Shown here in pieces: positions 17,942 to 26,600 of a stretch of 64,000 bases of DNA. The notes under the pieces were generated by a model, which saw nothing but the letters and a program-made list of their open reading frames with translations, did not search any database and was not told the origin of the DNA. The DNA is taken from NCBI RefSeq assembly GCF_002760435.1, contig NZ_AUUU01000067.1, forward strand, positions 1-64,000. The letters are read 5' to 3'. Source of the stretch: Clostridium sp. LS (GTDB lineage Bacteria; Bacillota; Clostridia; Clostridiales; Clostridiaceae). The translations under genes were made by a program, and so were the position numbers. How positions within the stretch are numbered: position 1 is the first letter of the stretch; every line of letters begins with the position of its first letter.

Positions 17942-19060
17942 ATGAACAAGTTCTTGATTAATAGAAAACTTCTCAAGCAATTAGATTTTATAATGATTAT
18001 CACGGCGATTCTTATTACCACTTTTGGAATTATAAATATCTATAGTGTTACGTATTCAAATCTTGGTTTTTATTATGCTAAATTGCAATTTTTGTGGTTA
18101 ATTATTGGACTAATAATAGTATATTTTATTCTAGTCTTTGATTATAATTCTCTAGGAAGATATTCAAAATTAATTTATTGGTCTGGAATCGCACTCTTAT
18201 TATTTAATGATGTAACTAGTAAAGCAGTAAAGGGAGCTTCATCTTGGATAAGAATTGGAAATCGAGCCATAGAACCTGGTGAATTTGTAAAGTTTGGATT
18301 AATTCTAATTCTTGCAAAAAAATTAGATGATATGGAAGGTAATATAAATAATCCGAAAAATTTCATTACTTTATCATTTTATGCTGGAATTCCAATGTTT
18401 TTAATATTAATTCAACCCAACTTAGGAATGACGCTTATTTGTTTTTTTATCACACTAGGAATGTACTTTATTTCTGATTTAAATTTGGAAATTCTTAGAA
18501 TTGGATTTTTATCTACAATTCCATTAAGCCTCATAATATGGTTTAGTGGTCTTCTAAAGACATATCAAAAAAATAGAATATTGGTATTCTTAAATCCGGA
18601 TGCGTATCAACAAAATGCAGGCTTTCAATTAATGCAATCTATAATTAGTATAGGATCTGGTGGATTTTGGGGAGAAGGTTTTCTAAAAGGAGTCCATGCA
18701 CCTGGCGGGTTTATTCCAGAGGTTCATACAGATTTTATATTTGCTATAGTTGGAGAAGAATGGGGGTTGTTAGGTTCTATTTTTCTTCTAATCTTATATA
18801 GTATTTTAATTTATAGAATGATTAAGATAGCAAAGAAATCTAAAGATATTATGGGGCGACTTATTTGTGTTGGTACAGCATCTGGCTTCTTGTTCTCCAT
18901 CTTTCAAAATATTGGCATGACCATTGGTCTTATGCCAGTTGCTGGAATTACTCTTCCATTTATGAGTTATGGTGGAAGTTCAATCCTTGTAAATTTTATG
19001 TCATTAGGTCTTGTATTAAATGTTGGTATGAGAAAAAATAAAATTATTTTTGAGAAATAG
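17942..19060 (+). CDS. rodA: RodA/FtsW/SpoVE-family peptidoglycan glycosyltransferase
   Basis: SEDS-family polytopic membrane protein (372 residues, about ten helices) that polymerises lipid II. Family landmarks: KGASSWIRIG and PGEFVKFG (loops), QPNLGM, QNRILVFLNP-like KNRILVFLNP, and the loop VHTDFIFAIVGEEWG with the catalytic Asp264, then LPFMSYGGSS. The SEDS features point to RodA rather than FtsW, but sporulation paralogues exist in clostridia. TTTGGGGGAG is 7 nt before ATG 17942; 11 upstream codons are rejected. Next gene is uppP, which recycles the lipid carrier. Confidence 0.88.
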   Translation: MNKFLINRKLLKQLDFIMIITAILITTFGIINIYSVTYSNLGFYYAKLQFLWLIIGLIIVYFILVFDYNSLGRYSKLIYWSGIALLLFNDVTSKAVKGASSWIRIGNRAIEPGEFVKFGLILILAKKLDDMEGNINNPKNFITLSFYAGIPMFLILIQPNLGMTLICFFITLGMYFISDLNLEILRIGFLSTIPLSLIIWFSGLLKTYQKNRILVFLNPDAYQQNAGFQLMQSIISIGSGGFWGEGFLKGVHAPGGFIPEVHTDFIFAIVGEEWGLLGSIFLLILYSILIYRMIKIAKKSKDIMGRLICVGTASGFLFSIFQNIGMTIGLMPVAGITLPFMSYGGSSILVNFMSLGLVLNVGMRKNKIIFEK

Positions 19061-19174
19061 AAAACTCAAAGCACAAATTCTATACTATAAAAGCATTTTT
19101 CTTTGTTATTAGTTGTATATAATATTAATATTATGTTCATATTATATACAAAATTTATTGGAGGTACGTTAAAC

Positions 19175-19990
19175 ATGAATATTATTCAAACTATTATCCT
19201 TGCTATAGTTCAAGGAATTACAGAATTATTTCCAATCAGTAGTGTAGCACATTCTGTATTAACTCCATATATATTCGGATGGAAACTAGATCCTGTTTTC
19301 TTAAAGGAAAACTTTCTTCCATTCGTAGTAATGATGCATTTGGGTACAACGGTAGCACTATTAATCTTCTTTAGACAAGAGTGGATTAATATAATTAAAT
19401 CGATTTTTAACAGTAAGGATTCAAAGAAATTACTTCTTATTATTATAGTGGGTACCATACCGGCTGCAGTATTGGGTAAAGTATTCGAAAAAAGACTAAC
19501 CGAAGTATTTAGTAGTGTTACTGTAGCAGCAACATTCTTGATTTTCAATGGTTTACTATTATATTTTGGTGAAAGAGTGCGTTCTAAGGGAACAAAAGAT
19601 ATTGAAGATTTATCATACGGTCAGGCAGTTGTTGTTGGATTATTTCAATCTTTAGCTCTTATTCCAGGCTTCTCAAGATCAGGTGCAAGTATGACTGCAG
19701 GCTTTTGGATGGGATTGAAACATGAAGAATCCGCAAGGTTTTCCATGCTTCTTGCAACACCAATAATCGCTGGTGCAGGAATATTAGAAGCACCAAAGTT
19801 ACTTAAATCAGAAACTCATGGATTACTTATGACATCATTAGCAGGAGGCGTAATAGCAGGGATATTTGCATTTATAAGTGTTTTAATGTTAATGAGATGG
19901 TTTAAAAAGAAAGAGATAAATGCTATGAGACCTTTTGCTTACTATTGCTGGATAGTAGGAATATTAGTTTTAGGTACGCATTTGTTATAA
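19175..19990 (+). CDS. uppP: Undecaprenyl-diphosphatase UppP/BacA
   Basis: 271-residue membrane phosphatase that dephosphorylates undecaprenyl diphosphate for cell-wall lipid cycling; overexpression gives bacitracin resistance in other bacteria. Catalytic motif 1 is GITELFPISSVAHS (Glu17, Ser22, His26), slightly different from the usual TEFLPISSTGH, and motif 2 is IPGFSRSGAS. Start ATG 19175 follows TTGGAGG; 24 upstream codons have no ribosome site. Located 114 nt after the rodA-like gene, possibly with its own promoter. Confidence 0.93.
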   Translation: MNIIQTIILAIVQGITELFPISSVAHSVLTPYIFGWKLDPVFLKENFLPFVVMMHLGTTVALLIFFRQEWINIIKSIFNSKDSKKLLLIIIVGTIPAAVLGKVFEKRLTEVFSSVTVAATFLIFNGLLLYFGERVRSKGTKDIEDLSYGQAVVVGLFQSLALIPGFSRSGASMTAGFWMGLKHEESARFSMLLATPIIAGAGILEAPKLLKSETHGLLMTSLAGGVIAGIFAFISVLMLMRWFKKKEINAMRPFAYYCWIVGILVLGTHLL

Positions 19991-20183
19991 ACTTATGAAA
20001 AATACAACATTTTTTGCGTAATTGCTACGCAGCTAGTACGGCATTATTTCAAAAAAGGGCAATAAATACATTTTCTTAATTTTTAGAAAATAAAAAAAGG
20101 AATTAATAGAATTTTGAGATATAAATAAATTTAATCTTTGGTACTGCGTAACCTTACAACATATGTACTTTTGCATAAACATT

Positions 20184-20192
20184 TGATATAAT
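20184..20192 (+). promoter_or_regulatory. Extended -10 promoter upstream of the c-di-GMP riboswitch
   Basis: TGATATAAT matches the TGnTATAAT extended -10. A start near 20199 would put about 40 nt before the aptamer. A -35 is weak (TGTACT at 20164-20169). The sequence 19991-20183 holds only a short hairpin, TGCGTA/TACGCA at 20015-20031, of unknown role. Confidence 0.45.
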
Positions 20193-20241
20193 AAAAATAT
20201 AAGTGAATTTTATTATATTTTGTAATATTATGTTATGACAA

Positions 20242-20312
20242 GTTGGAAACTATGATGATTTCTTTTATTTGGGCACCTTAAGAAGTCGGAGTTAGCGGTG
20301 CAACCTGCCAAC
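20242..20312 (+). ncRNA. c-di-GMP-II riboswitch aptamer
   Basis: The order of conserved blocks matches the class II cyclic di-GMP aptamer: GGAAAC, ATGATGA, a short stem, TTGGGCACC, hairpin, GAGTTAGCGGTGCAACC, then CTGCC. The P1 helix is GTTGG (20242-20246) with CCAAC (20308-20312). CCAAC is also part of the downstream terminator stem, so ligand binding should prevent termination: a genetic ON switch. It lies 65 nt before a chemoreceptor gene. Class identification rests on memory of the consensus but agrees at nearly every conserved block. Confidence 0.9.
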
Positions 20313-20345
20313 AATTAATTTGTTAATTGTTGACAGGTTTTTTTG
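20304..20345 (+). terminator. Riboswitch-controlled intrinsic terminator
   Basis: CCTGCCAACAATTAA (20304-20318) pairs with TTAATTGTTGACAGG (20323-20337), 14 of 15 positions matched, loop TTTG, then TTTTTTT. Its left arm contains the riboswitch P1 strand, so aptamer folding and termination are mutually exclusive. Confidence 0.88.
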
Positions 20346-20376
20346 TTGGAATTTTAAGTAAAGGTAGGGGTTAAAA

Positions 20377-22098
20377 ATGAATTGGCTTAATAATTTAAAA
20401 GTAGGTAAAAAATTAACATTGCTTATACTGTGCTCTTTAATAGGGTTACTTGCAGTAGGGATAACCGGATATTATTTTTTGTCATTATCTAGCAAAAGTA
20501 TTGATTCTATGTATAATGAAAGATTATTGTCTAGTGAATGGCTAAATGAATCTAGAATACATGCAAGAGCGATTACAGCTGATATCTATAGAATTATGAT
20601 AACGACTGATAAAAATGAGAATGATAGTTTACTTAAAGATATAGATACTCGCGCTGGAGAATTTAATAATTATATGAACCAGTATAGAAAATTAAATTTA
20701 GATTCATTTGAAACAAATAAGCTAAAAGAAATAGATGATAATTTATCTAAGTATAGAGAGGAAAGGAAAATTGTTCTTAGCTTAGCAGCAGAAAATAAAA
20801 ATCAAGAAGCATATGAGTATTATGAGAAAAACGTTGATACATATGCACAATCTTTTTTAAATGGTTTAATTGAACTGGGTGAGCACGATAGGCAAATAGC
20901 TGAAGAAATAAATAATGCTGACAAATCAAATTTTAAAGCTGCAATAGTAACATTTTCAAGTATAGCTATAGCTGCATCAATTCTGATAATTTTACTTGGC
21001 GTATTAATAACAAAACGTATTACAAAGAGATTGAACGATTTTGTAGTATTCATAGGTGCTTTAGCACAAGGAGACTTTTCATTAAAGATAAATCCAGAGA
21101 ATCTTAAAGACAAGAGTGAGTTTGGAATAGTAACAAATGCTTTAGATAAAATGACAAAAAATATTATTGAATTATTAAAGCAATTAGGAAGTACATCAGA
21201 GCAATTAGTATTAGCATCAGAAGAGCTAACTGCAAGTGCAGAACAATCTGCGGATGCATCAAATCTTGTTGCTACAGCTGTTACTACCGCAGCAAATGGT
21301 GCAGATGATCAACTTTCATTCGCTAATGATACTACCAGAGTAGTTGAAAACATAGCTGATAAAATAAACACAGTGTATGGCAATACAAACTCAGTTTCAA
21401 CATTAACAGATAATGCTAAAACTTCAGCAACTTCTGGTGAAGAAGCAGTAGAAAAGGCCATAAATCAAATGATAATAATAGAGAAAAAGACCAATGAAAC
21501 CTCAGCTATTATTAGTGAACTAGAAAAAAAATCAGTTAAGATCGGACAAATTGTTAATGTAATCGAAGGCATATCAGAACAAACTAATCTACTTGCACTA
21601 AATGCATCAATAGAATCTGCAAGAGCAGGAGAAGCAGGAAAAGGATTTGCAGTTGTGGCAAGTGAAATTGGAAAATTGGCAGAACAGTCACAGGAAGCAA
21701 CTAAAGAAATAGCTGAAATTATTAGTGAAGTTCAAAATAAGACCAATAGCGCAGTTTCAGTTATGAATGAAAACTCAAGAGAGGTTGATACAGGAGCAAA
21801 GATTGTAAATATTGCAGGTACAAGTTTTCGTGATATACTTCAAATGATAAGAGAGATATCTGAACAAATCCATGCCATATCAAAATCAATTAATGATATA
21901 AATATTGGAACTAAAGCATCAGTTATATCAGTAAATAATATTCAAAATATAAGTGTTAAAATATCAGATGAAACACAAACAATATCAGCTGCAGCGGAAG
22001 AACAACTTGCATCTGTTGAAGAAATAGCTTCATCTAGTAAAATTTTATCTCAAATGGCTGAAGAGCTTAGAAATATAATAAATAGATTTAAGATTTAA
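20377..22098 (+). CDS. Methyl-accepting chemotaxis protein under c-di-GMP control
   Basis: 573-residue transmembrane chemoreceptor: TM1 at 14-34, a four-helix-bundle (4HB_MCP-type) ligand domain of about 150 residues, TM2 near 188-210, HAMP, and a long signalling coiled coil with the conserved tip [32 protein letters not shown]. It contacts CheW/CheA and biases flagellar rotation. TAGGGG precedes the ATG. Its transcription is gated by the c-di-GMP-II riboswitch, so second-messenger level should set receptor abundance. Ligand unknown. Confidence 0.94.
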   Translation: MNWLNNLKVGKKLTLLILCSLIGLLAVGITGYYFLSLSSKSIDSMYNERLLSSEWLNESRIHARAITADIYRIMITTDKNENDSLLKDIDTRAGEFNNYMNQYRKLNLDSFETNKLKEIDDNLSKYREERKIVLSLAAENKNQEAYEYYEKNVDTYAQSFLNGLIELGEHDRQIAEEINNADKSNFKAAIVTFSSIAIAASILIILLGVLITKRITKRLNDFVVFIGALAQGDFSLKINPENLKDKSEFGIVTNALDKMTKNIIELLKQLGSTSEQLVLASEELTASAEQSADASNLVATAVTTAANGADDQLSFANDTTRVVENIADKINTVYGNTNSVSTLTDNAKTSATSGEEAVEKAINQMIIIEKKTNETSAIISELEKKSVKIGQIVNVIEGISEQTNLLALNASIESARAGEAGKGFAVVASEIGKLAEQSQEATKEIAEIISEVQNKTNSAVSVMNENSREVDTGAKIVNIAGTSFRDILQMIREISEQIHAISKSINDINIGTKASVISVNNIQNISVKISDETQTISAAAEEQLASVEEIASSSKILSQMAEELRNIINRFKI

Positions 22099-22204
22099 AC
22101 CATTTAAAAATACTGATAAACTTGTAGTATTAGGTACTGATATAAATTACTCTCACAGAGTAGTTTCTTTTGGAAATACAAATTTATGATTATTTCTGTA
22201 ATAT

Positions 22205-22242
22205 AAAAAAGATGCATCTATTAATTTGGCTGCATCTTTTTT
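22205..22242 (+). terminator. Terminator of the chemoreceptor gene
   Basis: AAAAAAGATGCA and TGCATCTTTTTT form a perfect 12-bp stem with a T-tract, about 107 nt after the stop. Confidence 0.82.
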
Positions 22243-22286
22243 GTATTATTTTTGCTTTGAATTTTAATAAAAATAATTATGCAAGT

Positions 22287-22314
22287 TTGAATTGATAAAA
22301 TATTACGATATAAT
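22287..22314 (+). promoter_or_regulatory. Promoter of the SARP-type response regulator
   Basis: TTGAAT (22287-22292), a 16-nt spacer and a perfect TATAAT (22309-22314). The predicted leader of about 155 nt contains a small frame, 22343-22447 (MAKNTKIYLIRR..., 34 codons, GGGAG 5 nt upstream), of unknown meaning. Confidence 0.45.
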
Positions 22315-22342
22315 ATAAATATATAGAAGTACTGGGAGTAAT

Positions 22343-22447
22343 ATGGCGAAAAATACTAAAATATATCTAATAAGAAGATTTAATTTTAGTACAAACCTTA
22401 TATTATTTCGGATTTTGAAGAAGAAAATCATAAAGCAAGATAACTAG
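22343..22447 (+). CDS. Possible 34-residue leader peptide
   Basis: MAKNTKIYLIRRFNF... with GGGAG at good spacing ends 30 nt before the response regulator. The start resembles the TKIYLIRHG opening of histidine phosphatases, so it may instead be a broken gene end. No support beyond the ribosome site. Confidence 0.25.
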   Translation: MAKNTKIYLIRRFNFSTNLILFRILKKKIIKQDN

Positions 22448-22477
22448 TTTATATTATTATTTGGGGAGACATAATTT

Positions 22478-23602
22478 ATGATTAGAGTAATAATTGTAGA
22501 TGATGAGTTACCAGCATTAAAAATGGCTGAAAGTGTTTTACGTGAATTTGACGATGTATTAATATGTGGTACTTTTTCGGATCAGGATGAGCTATTGGAA
22601 TGCATACCTATGGTAGAGGTAGACTTATTATTATTGGATATTAAAATGCCTGGCATGCATGGCCTCGAGTTAGCTGAACGTATTAAGGAAATTAGATCTG
22701 ATATATTCATTGTATTTGTAACTGCATATGACAGTTATGCTATTGAAGCATTTGAGACAGATGCCCTTGATTACATCATGAAACCAATTACGGAAAAACG
22801 AATGAAAAAAACCTTAGAAAGATATATTAAAAGGTGTGGAGATCAAAAGAAGAGTGAGAAGCCAAGGCGTATATATGTAAATTCCTTTGGTCGTTTTTCT
22901 GTGGAATCAGAGCATGGGGAAAAGATGAAATTCAGAACAGTTAAGACTGAGGAACTTTTAGCATTTTTAATTCACCACCAGGGGAACCCAGTATCTAAGG
23001 GGAAAATAATAGAAGAGCTATGGTATGATAGAGATGCAGATAAGGCACAATCAATTTTATATACAACACTGTATCAATTAAGAAAGGACTTAGAGAGTTT
23101 TGGATTAAATGATGTTATTGAGAATAGTCGAAAAGAAGGTGGAATCTGCCGCTTATTATGGTCTCCCGACTATTGGGATTGTGGGGAGTATATGAAGGTA
23201 TACAAGCAATATAAAGATGGAAAGTTAAGTGTCGAAGACGTAAAACGTGCAATAGAGATTCATCAAAATGGATATTTAATACATAATGGATATAGATGGG
23301 CAGTGGAAAAACAAGCAGAGTTAGAATTAAATTGTTCTGAATTGTTAGAAAGTATTGTTGATAATGAAGTGCAGAAACAGAGGTTTGAGTTTGCCTTGAT
23401 ATACCTAAAAAAATGGGCAGAGATAGTTTCTTTTAATGAGAGTATTCATGCTAAAATCATTGCCATATACTTACTTATAAACAACAAGGGAGCAGCAATT
23501 TTGCATTACCAGAAGATTAAAGAAATATTTGAAAAGGAAGCTGGACTAGCAATTGAAATTGATATAAATACATTAATTTTAAATCCTTATTTAGCATTTT
23601 AA
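22478..23602 (+). CDS. Response regulator with SARP-type output (REC + winged helix + BTAD)
   Basis: 374 residues. Residues 1-118 are a receiver domain (acidic pair DDE at 8-10, phospho-acceptor Asp54 in LLLLDIKMPG, Lys in DYIMKPI). Residues 130-215 form an OmpR-like winged helix of the SARP kind (VNSFGRFSVES, KTEELLAFLIHH, SKGKIIEELW, LYTTLYQLRKDL), and 220-370 a bacterial transcriptional activation domain of helical repeats. SARP proteins bind tandem heptamers with an 11-bp period next to the -10 box. Two such promoters lie downstream at 29564-29596 and 29968-30000. The next gene, 59 nt away, is a giant sensor kinase, its probable partner. Confidence 0.92.
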   Translation: MIRVIIVDDELPALKMAESVLREFDDVLICGTFSDQDELLECIPMVEVDLLLLDIKMPGMHGLELAERIKEIRSDIFIVFVTAYDSYAIEAFETDALDYIMKPITEKRMKKTLERYIKRCGDQKKSEKPRRIYVNSFGRFSVESEHGEKMKFRTVKTEELLAFLIHHQGNPVSKGKIIEELWYDRDADKAQSILYTTLYQLRKDLESFGLNDVIENSRKEGGICRLLWSPDYWDCGEYMKVYKQYKDGKLSVEDVKRAIEIHQNGYLIHNGYRWAVEKQAELELNCSELLESIVDNEVQKQRFEFALIYLKKWAEIVSFNESIHAKIIAIYLLINNKGAAILHYQKIKEIFEKEAGLAIEIDINTLILNPYLAF

Positions 23603-23661
23603 AGCTTCAAGATACGTATTGCGAGGAGAAAATAATTTTATGTAATATCATGGAGGATAAA

Positions 23662-26600
23662 ATGGATACAATCCATATGCAGGGTTATGAAAATATAGAA
23701 ACCTTATATGAAAGTCGAGATACAATTGTTTGTCGGGCACGAAATAAGCAAGGTGAAATCCGAATTTTGAAAACAATAAAGGATAATTACCCATCTGAGG
23801 AACAATTGGCACAACTGGAATATGAATACAGCATTTTAAATCAGTTAGAGGGTCAAGGAATCATTCATGTATGTGAATTGATTAAACATTATAAAGGGCA
23901 TATTATCGTTATGGAAAATATTGATGGGATACCGCTTTTAAATGTTCCAGTGTTTGAAAGTATACGAAATGAGAACAAAAAGCTCTCTACAAACAAGTTA
24001 ATGTTAATATTAAATATATTCATTAAAATGACAGAAGTTATAGGAAAGCTTCATGACAAAAATTTAATACATAAAGAAATTAATCCTGGAATATTCCTTA
24101 TTAAATCAGATTTTAGCCAGGTAAGCATACTAGATTTTGGATTGACTAAAAAAATCAATAACTCTAGAAAAGAATTTCATAATACTGAGGGAATTGAAGT
24201 ACTGCTGCCTTATATTTCTCCTGAGCAGACAGGAAGAATGGGCAGATTAATCGATTATCGCACGGATTTCTATTCTCTTGGCGTATCAATGTATGAATTA
24301 ATAACAGGAAAAAGGCCATTTACCACTAATAATATGTTGGAAATGATCCATAGTCATATTGCTAAAACACCTATAGCACCTCATATTGTAAATCTAGATA
24401 TACCGAAGTCCGTTTCAGAAATCATAATGAAGCTAATGGCAAAGGAATTGGAGCAGCGTTATCAGAGTGCTCAAGGTATTATACATGACCTTAGGAAATG
24501 CTTAGAAGCATTAGTTTCATCAGGTGCTGTGGGAGATTTTGAAGTAGGTATGAATGATGTATCAAATAAATTTCAAATTCCTCAAAAACTTTACGGTAGG
24601 GATAGAGAAAGGGGGACCCTTAAGCAGTTGTATCAGCAGGTGGCTAAAGGTGGTTCACACATGTTATTGGTAGGTGGATATGCTGGTGTGGGAAAAACGT
24701 CTATCATTCAAGAAATTTATCGTCCAGTTGCGGAAGTTGGTGGTTTTTTTGCAAGTGGTAAAGCAGAACAGCTTCAAATAAATACACCGTACTTTCTTTT
24801 CACTCAAGTTGCTAAAGAATTAATTCGGATGCTTTTACAGGAGCCGGATTTCATGTTGGATCAATGGAAGGGACGTTTGTTAAAAGCACTGAATGATAAT
24901 GGTCAGCTGATTATAGATTTGGTTCCAGAACTTGAGTCTATCATTGGAACTCAGCCTAAGGTGGAAGAACTTGAACCAACAGAAAATAGAAACCGTTTTT
25001 TAAATACTTTTGGGAACTTTTTTAAAGTTTTTGCAGGTCAAACACATCCGCTAACGGTATTTTTAGATGATTTGCAATGGTGCGATCTAGCTTCCATGAA
25101 GTTCATGGAGTACCTACTGGCTCTTGACGATATGGAAAGCTTTATAGTAGTTGGCTGTTACAGGGATAACGAAGTTATGGAAGAACATCCGTTGTATAAT
25201 GCCCTTAATGAACTTCGAAAATCAGATAAAGCTACAACATTTATCGTGAAGCCACTAGAGGAGAAGAGTGTTTCAAATATCATTATGGACACAGTACATT
25301 GCCATGAAGTTAAGGCTCAGTCTTTAGCTAAGATAATTCACAAAAAAACTAAAGGAAATCCATTCTTTGTAAAAAATTTGCTTCTTCATCTATATACTAA
25401 CGGTTTCATTAGGTATAGTGAGGAGATGCATCAGTGGGAATGGGATGATAATGAAATACAAAACATAGCAATTAGCGATAATATTGTTGATTTTATGATT
25501 AATCAAATTTTAAAATTACCACAAAAGACACAAAATTTGCTTAAAGTGGCAGCTTTAGTGGGGACCACATTTAATTTAGAGATATTAGCTGATGTTGAAA
25601 ATATGGATGCTTTAGAGGTGGCAGCTGGCCTTAAGGAAGCAGTTGACAGCGAAATTATTATACCGGAAAGTGATTATTATGATATAGTCTCAATGATTAG
25701 GCTTAAGGACATTAATATAGATTTTCGCTTTACCCATGATCGCGTGCAGCAAGCATGTATCGAGTTAATTCAAGAGGAAGCTCAAAAGCAGCTGCATTTG
25801 AAAATTGGTAAGAGCATAAAGCAGAACATACCAATAAACATGTTGAAAGATCACGCTATGAGCATAGTATGCCATTTGAATGAAGGACTTGAAGAGATTA
25901 AGTCCTTAGAGGAACGCTTTGAGACGGCTAGGTTAAATTTATGGGCTTGCCAGAAGGCAAAAGCAACTTCTTCATTTAAGCTTTCACTGCAATACGTTTC
26001 AAATGGTATAAGAGTGTTACCTGATAATGCCTGGACTCAAGATTATGAACTTACATTTGAAATTATTAAGATCTATGCGGAATGTGCATACCTAAATAAT
26101 GAGTATGCTTTAGCTGAGAAGCAGATAGAAATTTTAATGGAGCATGCTAAAACTCCAATAGATCAAGCAGAAATACGGTTGATGCAAAGCATCATTTATA
26201 GGTTTTTAGGGCAATTTGATAAGGTTACAGAATACGGAATTCTTGGTCTGCGTCTTTTAGGAATTCGAATCCCATCTGTTCCAGGCTGGCATTCTGTAAT
26301 CAAAGAAATGATAATTGTTAAAGCGCGCTTATGGGGAAAAAATACAGAAACCCTTCTAAATGCAGCACCTATAAAAAATGATGAAATAAAGCTTATAATA
26401 CGAATCATGGGTGAATTATATTGCATCTCTTATAATGCAGGTAATATTAATTTATTTCTTTTCTCTATTTTAAAGGGTTTGAATTTGACCCTTAGTTATG
26501 GTAATAGCCGAGAAGCAGCATCAATTTATTGTGGATACGCAGTTCTATTGGCCGTGTTAGGAGAACTACAAAATTCTTTTAAATTTAATAAATTAGCACT

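Noticed and set aside
20015-20031. Hairpin TGCGTA-ATTGC-TACGCA as terminator of uppP
   Set aside because: Only 6 bp and no T-tract follows.
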